A DNA stretch of 64,000 bases from CAWJLS01 sp963843755 (GCA_963843755.1 CAWJLS010000001.1:157385-221384); one strand, 5' to 3'; counted from the first letter of the stretch, positions 36,304-51,495 are shown. Numbers and translations: made by a program. Notes: generated from the sequence alone by a model not told the origin.

Positions 36304-37069
36304 GGATCAGCTTGAGGCCCGCCAGGGTGATCATCGGATCGACCTTGCGGATGAAGCGGGAGCCGTTGGCGATCATCCGCGCCTGCCCGCCGGTGGCGAC
36401 CACCGTGGTCAGGCCGGGCATCTCCTCGACCAACCGCTCGAGGATGCCGTCGACCAGGCCGATGTAGCCGTAGTAGATGCCGGATTGCATGGCGCCGGCG
36501 GTGTTCTTCCCCACCAGGTGGTCCGGCCGCCGGATGTCCACCCGGTAGAGGCGCGAGCCGTGGGAGAACAGCGCTTCGGCCGAGATCGAGATGCCGGGGG
36601 CGATGATGCCCCCGACATACTCGCCGGCGCCGTTGACGACGTCGAACGTGGTGGCGGTGCCGAAGTCGACCACCACCACCGGCGCGCCGTAGCGCTCTCG
36701 GGCGGCGACCGCGTTGACGATCCGGTCCGCCCCGACCTCCGCCGGGTTGTCCATGCGGATCACCATGCCGGTCTTGACCCCCGGCTCGACGAACAGGGGC
36801 GGCCGGCCGAAGTAGCGCTGTGCGAGCTGGTCGAGGGTCAGGTGGAGAGGCGGAACCACCGAGGAGACGACCACCCCCTCGGTCGCCTTCGGGTCGAGGC
36901 CGGCGAGCCGGAAGAGCGGCATCAGGGTGGCGCCGTACTCGTCCGCCGTGCGCTCGGAGTCCGTCGACAGGCGGAAGCTCTCCACCAGGGTGTCGCCCCG
37001 GTAGACGCCGAAGATGGTGTTGGTGTTGCCCACATCGACCACCACCAGCAGCCCCCCGCTCGACTCCAT
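36281..37069 (-). CDS. coaX: Type III pantothenate kinase
   Basis: 262 aa from ATG at 37069, preceded by GGAGGTGGAGGAG; a GTG at 37102 overlapping the birA stop is also possible. ASKHA-fold landmarks are VVDVGNTNTIFGVY near the start (phosphate 1), DFGTATTFD and the GGIIAPGI and TGGQARMI segments. It phosphorylates pantothenate, the first step of coenzyme A synthesis, and needs a monovalent cation. Its position beside birA is common in bacteria. Confidence 0.93.
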   Translation of the reverse strand: MESSGGLLVVVDVGNTNTIFGVYRGDTLVESFRLSTDSERTADEYGATLMPLFRLAGLDPKATEGVVVSSVVPPLHLTLDQLAQRYFGRPPLFVEPGVKTGMVIRMDNPAEVGADRIVNAVAARERYGAPVVVVDFGTATTFDVVNGAGEYVGGIIAPGISISAEALFSHGSRLYRVDIRRPDHLVGKNTAGAMQSGIYYGYIGLVDGILERLVEEMPGLTTVVATGGQARMIANGSRFIRKVDPMITLAGLKLIHERNRRD

Positions 37070-37098
37070 CTCCTCCACCTCCTGCGTACCCCGCTCGT

Positions 37099-38001
37099 TC
37101 ACGCCTCGACCTCCTCGACGATCTCGCCGGACGAGATCGACCGCTCCACTCCGTCGCTGCCGCGCAGGAGCAGAAACCCCCGCTCTTCGAAGCCGACCAG
37201 CTCTCCCTCGACCACGCAGTCTCCGGTCCGGCACCGGATCGGGTCGCCCGCACGGTGAAGCGTCAGCTCCCGGAAGCGCCGGATGGCGTACGCCGTCTCG
37301 CCCAGGTGCTCGAAGGCCTCGTCCAGGCCTGCCAGCAGAAGCAGCGCCAGGGCCCCGAGCGACGGCACCGATCCACCGGCACCGGTCCGGCCGGTCGCTC
37401 CGGCCGCACCGGGCGCCCGGAGCTCGCTCAGCACCGAGGTCGCGCCGAGCGCCGCCAGGGCCCCATCCGCCTCCCCTTCGCGGTAGTTGACCCCGAAACC
37501 GACGATCGCCACCGCTCCCCCGTCACCGCCCAGGGTGACCGACTCCACCAGCACGCCGCCGATCTTGCGCCCCCGCACCACCAGGTCGTTGGGCCACTTG
37601 AGCCGGACCCGCTCGCCTTCTCCCCGAGCGAGCGCCTGGTCCAACGGCGCATCGGGCACCGGGTCGAGCACGCGGCCGAGCACCCGGGCGAGGCCGACCG
37701 CGGCCAGCAGCGGCACCGTCTGGAGCGCCGTCGTGTCGGCCACCGGCAGCAGGCGCGAGGCGTAGACGCCGGCACCCGCCGGGCTCTCCCAGCGGCGCCC
37801 GTGACGGCCGCGACCGGCGGTCTGCTCGAGCGCCAAGACCACCGCGCCGGGCGGCGTGATGGCGTCCCCGACCAGCTCGGAGACGACCCGTCGCGCCAGC
37901 CGGTTGGTCGAGTCGGTGCGCGCCACGACGATCCGGTTCTCGGGCCCGGCGGACCGCGCCCCCGGGGCGTCGAGCTGGCTGACGTAGGTCGCGAAGTCCA
38001 T
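37099..38001 (-). CDS. birA: Biotin--[acetyl-CoA-carboxylase] ligase (monofunctional BirA)
   Basis: 300 aa. The biotinyl-adenylate loop GRGRHGRRW and the catalytic KWPNDLVV are clear, and the C-terminal SH3-like cap (GDCVVEGELVGFEERGFLLL) is present. There is no N-terminal DNA-binding domain, so it is a group I ligase without repressor activity. Residues about 197-215 form an Ala/Gly/Thr low-complexity insert (APGAAGATGRTGAGG). It loads biotin on carboxylase carrier domains. It lies 59 nt after valS. Confidence 0.92.
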   Translation of the reverse strand: MDFATYVSQLDAPGARSAGPENRIVVARTDSTNRLARRVVSELVGDAITPPGAVVLALEQTAGRGRHGRRWESPAGAGVYASRLLPVADTTALQTVPLLAAVGLARVLGRVLDPVPDAPLDQALARGEGERVRLKWPNDLVVRGRKIGGVLVESVTLGGDGGAVAIVGFGVNYREGEADGALAALGATSVLSELRAPGAAGATGRTGAGGSVPSLGALALLLLAGLDEAFEHLGETAYAIRRFRELTLHRAGDPIRCRTGDCVVEGELVGFEERGFLLLRGSDGVERSISSGEIVEEVEA

Positions 38002-38060
38002 CGGTTTCTCGGCCTCCCGGACCCGGACACCTCCGGCCGGGCGAGCCTGCCCGCGGCGGC

Positions 38061-40772
<2,712 letters not shown>

Positions 40773-40912
40773 GGCAGCGCTCTCAGAGGTGGTCGGCTCT
40801 AGGTGATCGGATGACTCGGGTGGATTCGGAGGTCTTCGGACGGACGAACCCGGCACGCCGGTGCGCCGTGGCTCGCCCTCCAGGAGGCGGGATGGACACG
40901 GCGACAGCGGCG

Positions 40913-40934
40913 CCGCCGGCCCGCAGGCCGGCGG
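40913..40934. terminator. Perfect GC hairpin downstream of the response regulator gene
   Basis: CCGCCGGCC and its exact complement flank a 4-nt loop (CGCA). It lies 28 nt past the response regulator stop on the minus strand and has no T-run on either side. It may slow or end transcription before valS. Other roles are possible. Confidence 0.35.
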
Positions 40935-40961
40935 GTGGATGCCGCGAGCCTGCTGTGCGGG

Positions 40962-42005
40962 CTACTCGACCGACTCGACCTGATTCTCGAGCTCCCGCAG
41001 GCGGCCGCGAATGACGACCTCGGCCAGGTCGGGAACGACCTCCCAGGCGACGTCCCGGATGGCCCGGTCACCGAGAAGCTCGATGATCCGCCGGGCGATC
41101 CGGTCCACGTCCTCGTCCGACAGCGGTCCGGCCGGCCGGTCGTCCTCCTCCGCCCGCAGCTCCTCGAGGGGCGCGCCGCCCGGGGCGGACTCCTCCTCTG
41201 CCTCCGGCTCAGGCGCCTCGGGCTCGGCGGAGACGCTCGACGGCTCCAGCTCGAACGCCGGCTCTTGCGCCGGCGCCGGGGCCTCGGTCCTGGCTCCGGA
41301 CTGAGCCTGGGCGGCACCCCACGGCTCGTCGTCGCCACCCATCTCCAGCACGCCAGCGTCCGACGCCCCCTCGTCCGGGGCGCCGACAGACAGATCGAAG
41401 GCGGGCTCTTCCGGCGGCGGGGGCGGCTCGACCCGCGTCGGCGCGGGCTCGTCGTCGTCCTCGAGGCCGATCGAGAACGGCGTCGACTCTACCGCCGGCG
41501 ACGTCTCGGCGGGCTCGATCGACTCGATCGGCTCGATCGGCTCGATGGGGGCCGCGGCCGGCGCGACGCCGACCGACTCACCCGTCGCGAGCGGCGACTC
41601 GGCCCGCCATCCGGTCGCCTCGAGCGGGCCGGCGTCCCGGGCGGCCTCGGCCGAGAGCTCCTCCACCAGGCGCTGGAGCTCCTGGGAATCGAACGGCTTC
41701 TTGAGATAGGCGTCGCAACCGGACTTCTCCGCCTGCTCCTCGTCGAACGGCTCGAAGGTCCCCACCAGCAGGAGCACCGGGACCTCGGGGCGCAAGCTCT
41801 TCGAGTGCTTGGCCACGTCGTAGCCGTTGGCACCCGGCATGTGGACGTCGGCGATGACGAAATCGGGCGTGATCTCGTCGAGCTGCTCCAGGGCGTCGTC
41901 GCCGTTGCCGACGGCCACCACCTCGAAGTCCTCGTCCATGAAGGTCAGCTCGATGACCTTCTGGATCGTGACGCTGTCGTCGGCCAGAAGAATGGTTCGG
42001 CTCAT
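40962..42005 (-). CDS. Response regulator with acidic linker and C-terminal helical domain
   Basis: 347 aa from ATG at 42005 with GAGGAG upstream. Residues 1-120 are a receiver domain with the acidic pocket D9-D10, phosphoacceptor D53 (FVIADVHMPG) and K103. No DNA-binding or enzyme domain follows. Instead there is about 170 residues of Glu/Pro-rich linker with an IEPIEPIESIEP repeat. The final 55-residue helix pair (VDRIARRIIELLGDRAIRDVAWEVVPDLAEVVIRGRLREL) resembles the tails of gliding and cell-polarity regulators in Myxococcota. The output is probably protein-protein contact. It is co-directional with the B12-binding gene 31 nt upstream. Confidence 0.82.
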   Translation of the reverse strand: MSRTILLADDSVTIQKVIELTFMDEDFEVVAVGNGDDALEQLDEITPDFVIADVHMPGANGYDVAKHSKSLRPEVPVLLLVGTFEPFDEEQAEKSGCDAYLKKPFDSQELQRLVEELSAEAARDAGPLEATGWRAESPLATGESVGVAPAAAPIEPIEPIESIEPAETSPAVESTPFSIGLEDDDEPAPTRVEPPPPPEEPAFDLSVGAPDEGASDAGVLEMGGDDEPWGAAQAQSGARTEAPAPAQEPAFELEPSSVSAEPEAPEPEAEEESAPGGAPLEELRAEEDDRPAGPLSDEDVDRIARRIIELLGDRAIRDVAWEVVPDLAEVVIRGRLRELENQVESVE

Positions 42006-42036
42006 GGTGCTCCTCGTTCTCGATGATCCTGCGCCG

Positions 42037-42447
42037 TCAGGCGGCCCCACGGGTTCCCAGACGCTCCTCCAGGTATCGCACGATCTCGCCGGTGGCGGTG
42101 CCCGGGAGGAACACCCGGTCGACCCCGCCGGCATGGAGGCCGCCGATGTCGCCGGCCGGGATGATCCCGCCGGCGAACACCAGGATGTCCCCGGCCCCGC
42201 GCTCGCCGAGCAGCCGGATGACCTCCGGCAGCAGGCGGTTGTGCGCCCCCGAGAGGATCGACAGACCGACGGCGTCCACGTCCTCCTGCACCGCGGCCAC
42301 CGCGATCTGCTCCGGCGTCTGGCGCAAACCGGTGTAGATCACCTCGAAGCCGGCGTCCCGCAGCGCGCGGGCCACCACCTTGGCGCCCCGGTCGTGGCCG
42401 TCGAGGCCGGGCTTGGCGATCAGAATCCGGTGCCTGGCGTCACTCAC
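42037..42447 (-). CDS. Cobalamin-binding subunit of an acyl-CoA mutase (methylmalonyl-CoA mutase small chain type)
   Basis: 136 aa from GTG at 42447. It is a lone B12-binding flavodoxin-like domain with the base-off DXHXXG motif DGHDRG (D16, H18, G21), then LSILSGAH and VFAGGIIPAGD for the nucleotide tail. The rest of the mutase, the TIM-barrel chain, is not in the window. Split mutases of this kind rearrange methylmalonyl-, isobutyryl- or ethylmalonyl-CoA. It shares a strand with the response regulator, and the two may be co-transcribed. Confidence 0.85.
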   Translation of the reverse strand: MSDARHRILIAKPGLDGHDRGAKVVARALRDAGFEVIYTGLRQTPEQIAVAAVQEDVDAVGLSILSGAHNRLLPEVIRLLGERGAGDILVFAGGIIPAGDIGGLHAGGVDRVFLPGTATGEIVRYLEERLGTRGAA

Positions 42448-42607
42448 GGCGGAGGATTGTAGCAGCCCCGGAGGGCTTCGCGGCGCGGTAGAGTCACGGT
42501 ACCCTGGTTCTGACGGTGCCGGGCCGTCCTGACCGAGAGCACGCCCGACGACCGGCACTCCGCTGTCAGGCACCCGGCGGCTCTTTCGACCTCGGCTCGA
42601 TCGACCG

Positions 42608-43879
42608 ATGCCCCGCGACCCTTCCGCCAAGACCGCAACGCCCGCCGCCGCAGCCGGCGTGCCCGAGGCCACCGCCGAGGCGCTACGGACCCAGGCCGAA
42701 GCCCTGACCGCCGCCGACCGGCGCAAGGACGAGTTCCTCGCCATGCTCGGCCACGAGCTGCGCAGCCCGCTGGCACCGATCCGCAACGCCCTCGAGAGCC
42801 TCAAGCACCGGCGCCAGGCCGGCGGAAGGCCGGTGGAGCACGAGCTCGAGGTGATCGGCCGTCAGCTCGACCACCTGACCCGCCTGGTCGACGACCTGCT
42901 CGACGTGGCGCGGATCACCCGCGGACGGGTCGAGCTGCGCCGGCAGCCGGTCGAGATCCGGACGATCGTCGAGCTGGCCGTCGAGACGGTGGAGCCCGCG
43001 ACCCGCGAGCGCTGCCAGCGGATCGACACCTCGATCCCGGAGCGCTCCCTGGTCGTCGAGGGCGATCCGGTCCGCCTCGCCCAGGTGCTGTCGAACCTGC
43101 TGTCGAACGCCAGCAAGTACTCCGAAACGGGATCGACGATCGACCTCGAGGTGCGTGCGGACGAGGCGCCGGGAGACGGCGAGGCGGTCGCGCGCGGGGA
43201 AATCGGGGTCATCGAGGTGCGCGACCGCGGCCTGGGGCTGCCGGCCGAGAGCCTCCGCCACGTTTTCGATCCGTTCTACCAGCACGACGCCTCCCTCGAC
43301 CGCGCCCGCGGCGGGCTCGGCCTGGGACTGACCTTGGTCAAGACGCTGACCGAGATGCACGGCGGGTCGGTCTACGCGGCGAGCGAAGGGCCGAACAGGG
43401 GGAGCGTCTTCGGCGTCCGTCTGCCGCTCGTGGCCGCGCCGGCCACGCCGGTCGCCGCGCCGCTCCAGGACATCGAGAGGCGCGATCTCGAGGGCGCCGG
43501 CGAACCCTGTCGCGTCCGCGTGGTCGTGGTCGACGACAGCGTCGACACGGCAGAGAGCTTCGCCGAGCTGCTCGAGCTCAAGGGGCACGAGGTCCGGGCC
43601 GCCCACGACGGCCCGACCGCCCTCGATCTCTGCCGGAGCTTCCGGCCGCAGGTGGTGTTCCTCGACATCGGCCTGCCCGGCATGACCGGCTTCGAGGTCG
43701 CCGAGCAGCTTCGGAGCGGGGCCGGCGGCGCCGAGACGCCGTTCCTGGTGGCGGTCACGGGCTACGGCCAGGCGACCAGCCGGCGGCGGTCGAGCGACGC
43801 CGGCTTCGACCGCCACCTGCTCAAGCCGATCGACCTGCGCGAGGTGCTCGACCTGCTGGAGCAAGCTGCCCGGCGCTGA
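42608..43879 (+). CDS. Hybrid sensor histidine kinase with receiver domain
   Basis: 423 aa, no membrane segment and no clear sensor domain, so it is likely cytoplasmic. HisKA is at about 38-105 with H49 in GHELRSP. The HATPase has the N box (NLLSNASKYS), the G1 region in DRGLGLP and the G2 box GGLGLGLTLVK. A receiver domain follows with the phosphoacceptor D353 (FLDIGLPG) and K406. This kinase-receiver order is common in chemotaxis-like and phosphorelay systems. It is divergent from the B12-binding gene over a 160-nt gap. Confidence 0.9.
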   Translation: MPRDPSAKTATPAAAAGVPEATAEALRTQAEALTAADRRKDEFLAMLGHELRSPLAPIRNALESLKHRRQAGGRPVEHELEVIGRQLDHLTRLVDDLLDVARITRGRVELRRQPVEIRTIVELAVETVEPATRERCQRIDTSIPERSLVVEGDPVRLAQVLSNLLSNASKYSETGSTIDLEVRADEAPGDGEAVARGEIGVIEVRDRGLGLPAESLRHVFDPFYQHDASLDRARGGLGLGLTLVKTLTEMHGGSVYAASEGPNRGSVFGVRLPLVAAPATPVAAPLQDIERRDLEGAGEPCRVRVVVVDDSVDTAESFAELLELKGHEVRAAHDGPTALDLCRSFRPQVVFLDIGLPGMTGFEVAEQLRSGAGGAETPFLVAVTGYGQATSRRRSSDAGFDRHLLKPIDLREVLDLLEQAARR

Positions 43880-43939
43880 GCCCCGCTCCCCCTCCCCCGG
43901 TACACCCCGCCCCACCTCAGTCGGCCGCCTCCCCGTCGC

Positions 43940-44353
43940 TCAGCACTCCCCGAGAATCTCGACCTCGTCCGGCTCGTTCGGCACCATGCAGAGGAACTCG
44001 AAAGGCGCCTCCAGCACCTCGTAGGAGTGGGGCATGCCGGCGGGGATGTAGAGCACCCTGCCCGCCTCGACCTCGTGCACCGCGTCGCCCACTGTCACCC
44101 GCGCCCGCCCGGCGAGGACGTACTGCTCGTGCTCGACCCGGTTGCGGTGGCGCGGCATGCCGCCGCCCGGCCCCATGCGGAAGCGGCGCATGGCGAAGTG
44201 GGGCGCGCCGTCGTCCGGGCCCACCAGCACCTGGACCTCCGCCGCGGTGCCGGCGGCGACGGGCATCGCCGCCACCTGGTCCGCGGGCTTGACCACCGCA
44301 GTTTCGTGGGAGGTCTCCCGGGCGGTCTCCTGCTCCTCAGTTCGGTCGCTCAT
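43940..44353 (-). CDS. Cupin-domain protein
   Basis: 137 aa from ATG at 44353 with GGAGAG 5 nt upstream. A single cupin barrel has motif 1 in RHRNRVEHEQYVLAGRARV and motif 2 in VLYIPAGMPHSYEV, so metal ligands of the His/Glu type are in place. The first 35 residues are charged and disordered. Such small cupins are often sugar-binding or dioxygenase-like; the function here is unknown. It is divergent from the GGDEF gene. Confidence 0.82.
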   Translation of the reverse strand: MSDRTEEQETARETSHETAVVKPADQVAAMPVAAGTAAEVQVLVGPDDGAPHFAMRRFRMGPGGGMPRHRNRVEHEQYVLAGRARVTVGDAVHEVEAGRVLYIPAGMPHSYEVLEAPFEFLCMVPNEPDEVEILGEC

Positions 44354-44516
44354 CGATCTCTCCGATTGTTGGTTGGACATAGTCGGATGTCTCTGCCACC
44401 CGAGGTGTGGGCTTCCGCCCCTCTCCCGCCGGGTGGCGCGCCGGCCGGTCGTCTCCCGTAGCCTGTGCCTGCGTCGAGAGTCCTCCCTCCCCGGAACCTC
44501 CTCGGCCGCGATCTTC

Positions 44517-45908
44517 ATGCTAACGAAACGTCCAGCGCGCAGCCCACCCGGCGGAGTGCTCGGCCACGAAGCGCTGTTCGAGCGGGCGTGCAACGACGCC
44601 GCCGTCGGCCTCTGTCTTCTGGATCCGGCGGGGACGTTCCTGCGGGTCAACACCGCGCTCTGTCGACTCCTCGGCCGGACGGAGCATGAGCTGCTCGGCA
44701 CCCATTTCGCCTCGATCACCCATCCCGCCGACCTCGAGGCGAGCCGAAGAGTGCACCGGGACCTGTCCGCCGGACTGATGGACAGTGTCTCCTTCGAAAA
44801 GCGCTACCTGCAGGGAGACGGCACCACCCTCTGGGTCGAGCTCACCATCTCCGCCGTCCGCGACTCCACCCTGGGGGGCCGGCCCCTCTTCATCACCCAG
44901 ATCCGCGACATCACCGACCGCAAGCAGGCTCAGCAGGAGCTCCGGGACAGCCGCGAGGCCTTCCGGCTCCTGGCCGAGGCGTCCACCGACCTGATCACCC
45001 GCCAGGACACCGACGGCCGCTACCTCTACGTCTCCCCAGCCTCCCAGACCCTGTTGGGCTACGCCCCGCACGAGCTGATCGACCGCTCCTCCTTCGACCT
45101 CGTCCACGCCGAGGACCTCGACGAGGCGCGGCGGGCCCACCGGGAGCTGCTCGAGGTCGGCGGACCGTCCATCTCCACCTATCGCATCCACCGCCTCAAC
45201 GGGAGCTGGGCCTGGTTCGAGACCTCGGCCCGCGCGGTCCGCCTCGGCGACCCCGCCGAACGGACGGAGATCCACACCAGCTCGCGCGACGTCACCGCGA
45301 GAAAGCGAGCCGAGGGACGGGTCCGCGACCTGGCCCGGCGGCTCGAGGAGGCCAACCGCCACCTCACGGAGGCCAACCTGTCGCTCAAGGAGATCGCGGC
45401 GACCGATCCGCTCACCGGCCTGGGCAACCGGCGCGACTTCGACCGGCGGCTGAACCTGGAACTGCGACGGGCCAGCCGCAGCGGGTCGGCGACCTCGCTC
45501 GCCTACCTCGACCTCGACCACTTCAAGAGCTACAACGACCGGTTCGGCCATCCGGCGGGCGACGAGCTTCTGATCAAGCTCAGCTCGCTGCTCGCCGACG
45601 CGGTCCGCACCTCGGACTCGGTCGCGCGCATCGGCGGCGAGGAGTTCGTCGTGCTCCTCCCCCAGACCGGCGTCGACGGCGCCGTCACGCTGGCCGAGAA
45701 GCTCCGCCAGGCCGTCGCCCACCATCTCGCCGCCCGCCGTCCGATCACCATCAGCATCGGCGTCGCGACCCTGGTGCTGCCGCCCAACGGCTCGCCGGAC
45801 CTCGCGGCGCTGTCCGACGAGCTCATCGACGCGGCCGACGCCGCCCTCTACTGCGCCAAGAACCAGGGCCGCAACCGCGTCCGCCACCGCGCCGTCACCC
45901 TCGGGTAG
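44517..45908 (+). CDS. PAS-PAS-GGDEF diguanylate cyclase
   Basis: 463 aa. PAS domains span about 16-135 (SFEKRYLQGDGTTLWVELT) and 142-260 (SRDVTARKRAEG). A coiled linker and a GGDEF domain follow from about 290. The active site GGEEF is at 373-377. The allosteric I-site RXXD is intact as RTSD (364-367), five residues upstream, so c-di-GMP feedback inhibition is expected. No EAL domain or membrane segment is present. It makes c-di-GMP in the cytoplasm in response to an unknown PAS ligand or partner. Confidence 0.93.
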   Translation: MLTKRPARSPPGGVLGHEALFERACNDAAVGLCLLDPAGTFLRVNTALCRLLGRTEHELLGTHFASITHPADLEASRRVHRDLSAGLMDSVSFEKRYLQGDGTTLWVELTISAVRDSTLGGRPLFITQIRDITDRKQAQQELRDSREAFRLLAEASTDLITRQDTDGRYLYVSPASQTLLGYAPHELIDRSSFDLVHAEDLDEARRAHRELLEVGGPSISTYRIHRLNGSWAWFETSARAVRLGDPAERTEIHTSSRDVTARKRAEGRVRDLARRLEEANRHLTEANLSLKEIAATDPLTGLGNRRDFDRRLNLELRRASRSGSATSLAYLDLDHFKSYNDRFGHPAGDELLIKLSSLLADAVRTSDSVARIGGEEFVVLLPQTGVDGAVTLAEKLRQAVAHHLAARRPITISIGVATLVLPPNGSPDLAALSDELIDAADAALYCAKNQGRNRVRHRAVTLG

Positions 45909-46011
45909 ACCTCTCGACCGGCCGTCTTCGACCGGCCTGCGTGTAGGCTCGTGGCCCACCGGCCGGCAGAGGCCTTCCATCGTCGACCGAACGTCCCCAG
46001 GAGCGACCGTC

Positions 46012-46443
46012 ATGGCCCCCAGCACTCCCGACAGCGCCGCCTTCGAGCTCGACGCCCTCGAACGCCGCCTCGCCGCGAGCGGCGAGCTCTACCTCCCGTT
46101 CCTCGACACCCGGGTCCTCCGCTGCGGCCTCTACCGCCTCCCGGCCGGCGGCACCGACCCCCAGCCGATCCACGAGGACGACGAGATCTACCACGTGATC
46201 CGCGGCCGGGCGACGCTGCGCGCCGGCGATGCGCTCCATCCCGCCAGCCCCGGCGCCACCCTCTTCGTCCGCGCCGGTGTCGAGCACCGCTTCATCGACA
46301 TCGAAGAGGACCTCGAAGTGCTCGTCGTCTTCGGCGCGACACCGGACGGAGACGGTTCGTCGACGAGCAGGTCCGGGGACCCTCTCGACGATGGCGCCAC
46401 GAGCACCTCTTCGAGGCGGACGGCCCGGACGCCACCCGGGTGA
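46012..46443 (+). CDS. Cupin-domain protein, C-terminus altered by an adjoining gene remnant
   Basis: 143 aa. AGGAGCG lies upstream of ATG 46012. The cupin core has HEDDEIYHVIRGRATLRAG and GVEHRFIDIEEDLEVLVVFG. After residue about 115 the sequence becomes Ser/Asp/Thr-rich and low-complexity, as if reading out of frame. In the third frame from 46353 the DNA encodes the end of an unrelated SRPBCC protein. The natural cupin end was probably lost in that rearrangement. Confidence 0.75.
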   Translation: MAPSTPDSAAFELDALERRLAASGELYLPFLDTRVLRCGLYRLPAGGTDPQPIHEDDEIYHVIRGRATLRAGDALHPASPGATLFVRAGVEHRFIDIEEDLEVLVVFGATPDGDGSSTSRSGDPLDDGATSTSSRRTARTPPG

Positions 46444-46577
46444 TCGACCGGGTCGACTACGCGGTCCTGTTCGACCCTCTGGCCCACCCGTTCGTCGAGC
46501 GGGATCTCGAGACGATCTTCGACTACCGGCAGGAGCGGCTGCCGGAGGTAGTCGGCGAAACGTCCGCCGGCGCGTGA
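46353..46577 (+). pseudogene. Truncated SRPBCC (START-like) gene remnant
   Basis: Seventy-four codons starting at RFVDEQVRGPSRRWRHEH and ending at a TGA give the C-terminal half of an SRPBCC/polyketide-cyclase-like protein (HLFEADGPDATRVIDRVDYAV, LETIFDYRQERL). The N-terminal half is absent, and no start or ribosome site precedes it. It is fused out of frame to the cupin gene, pointing to a deletion between two neighbouring genes. Confidence 0.6.
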
Positions 46578-46595
46578 CTGCCCCTCGACACGGGC

Positions 46596-46641
46596 TCCGG
46601 AAACAAACACCGCCCCTCCGATCGCTCGATCGGAGAGGCGG
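46596..46641 (-). terminator. Rho-independent-type terminator of the efflux operon
   Basis: An inverted repeat at 46610-46641 pairs 5 + 8 bp around one mismatch, with a 4-nt loop. On the minus strand it is followed by the T-rich TGTTTGTTT. It lies 34 nt beyond the PII-like gene stop, so it should end the tolC-adaptor-pump-PII transcript. Confidence 0.65.
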
Positions 46642-46674
46642 CAAGAGGGTGCTTCGCGAGCGACTGTGGGCTCG

Positions 46675-46969
46675 TCAGACGAGCTGCGCCGCCTTCAAGG
46701 CGAACACCCGCAGACCCGACCCCGGCCGGCAGCCCTTGGCGAACTCCGCCAGGTCTTCGGCCAGGGTGCGCATCGCGGTCTCCGCCCCCAGGGTGAGCAC
46801 CATCGAGACCGAGCCGGGGAAGGCCCGCGTCCCCAGGTGACGGCCGGTCACGCCGGAGCCCTGGAGGTCCCGGAGCTCGGTGAAACCGGACACGGTGGGG
46901 TGCGCGTCGAGGACCTGGAGGAGCGAGTCCACCCGCTCCTCGGCGCACAGGATCATCAACATGGTCTGA

Positions 46970-46977
<8 letters not shown>
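46675..46977 (-). CDS. PII-like signal protein linked to an RND pump
   Basis: 100 aa, the size and beta-alpha-beta pattern of a PII/ferredoxin-like protein: MLMILCAEERVDSLLQVLDAHPTVSGFTEL with GSGVTGRHLGTRAFPG where the T- or ligand loop sits. It is not a true GlnB; the uridylylation tyrosine region is absent. Its start overlaps the pump stop by 8 nt, so it is probably made with the pump. Small PII-like or DUF3240-type proteins next to RND pumps have been proposed to sense metals or nucleotides; here that is inference. Confidence 0.75.
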
Positions 46978-50280
<3,303 letters not shown>

Positions 50281-50284
<4 letters not shown>

Positions 50285-51495
50285 CGCCCCGCCTCCGTCG
50301 CCGCCGGCCGCTGGCTGGTCTCGAGCGGCGTGCCGTCGACCAGGCCGTCCGGCGGATCGACCACGTAGGTCTCCCCCTCGGAGAGGCCGGAGAGGATCTC
50401 GACCTCGTCCCCCCGGTCCGAGGTCCGGTGCTCGCCCGTCCTCACCCAGCGCAGGCGGGCGACCGGACGCTCGGCGCGACCGGAGCCCTCCTGCGTCGCG
50501 GGCTCGGCCGGCGCGGCGACGAACACCCCGTCGAGCTGACCGCGGACGACCAGGGCGCTGGCCGGCACCAGCAGCGCCGAGCGCTCCGTGCCGGTGGCCA
50601 GGACGACCCGCGCGAACATCCCGGACTTGAGCCGCCCTTCGGGGTTCGGCTGCGCGATCTCCACCCGGAAGGTGCGCGAGCTGCGGTCACCCGACGGCAC
50701 GATGCGCGCGACGGTCCCCCGGTCGTGGAACCCGACCGCCCGGACCTCGACCTCCGCCCCGCTCCCCGGGGACAGGGCCGCGATCTCGGTCTCCGGCACC
50801 TCGGCGATCACCTTGACCGGATCGAGATCCTCGACCGTGAACAGCGGCGCGCCCGGCTGGACCATGTCGCCCGCTTCGATCCGCTTCTCCACCACCCAGC
50901 CGGCGAACGGCGTGCGCACCTGGGCATAGCCGAGGGTCACCTTCGCCGCCTCCAGGTTCGAGCGCGCCTGCTCGAGGCCGGCCTGGGCCACCTGGTAGCC
51001 GGCGGTCGCGTCCTCCAGGTTCTTGCGCGTCGCCGAGCCCTTGCCCTCGAGCTCCCGGATGCGCTCGAACTGGGCCTGGGCGTTGGTGAGCTGCGCCTCG
51101 GCGCTCGCCACCCCGGCCTCGGCCTGGCGGACCGCCGCCTGGAGGTCGCGGCTCTCGAGCTGGGCCAGGAGCGCCCCGGCGGCGACCTTCTGCCCTTCGT
51201 GGACCGGCACCCGGTCGACCCGGCCGAGGATCTTGGTGCCGGGAGAGGTCCGGCGGGCCGGCTCCACCGTGCCGGTGACCGCGAGCTCGGCGCCGAGGGT
51301 CCGGTAGGCCGCCACCCGTGTCTTGACGGCGACCGGCGCCCGTGCCTCGGTGGCGGTCGCGGCCTGAGGCTCCTCCGCGCCGCCGCACGCGAACAGGCCG
51401 GCGAAGACCAGGACCCCCAGGGCGGCCGCCAGGGCGCGCGCCGCGGCGGGGGCGGCGGCTGGGATGAGACGGGACTTCGAAGAGATGCGGTTCAT
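50281..51495 (-). CDS. RND periplasmic adaptor subunit (membrane fusion protein)
   Basis: 404 aa from ATG at 51495, which has GGAG upstream and gives a normal lipoprotein signal (VLVFAGLFACGG). An ATG at 51555 overlapping the tolC stop would add 20 residues before the signal and may serve for coupling. The protein shows the lipoyl half-motifs (VPVHEGQKVAAGALLAQLES; RTPFAGWVVEKRIEAGDMV), the long helical hairpin between them and the beta-barrel. It bridges the pump and TolC. Confidence 0.9.
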
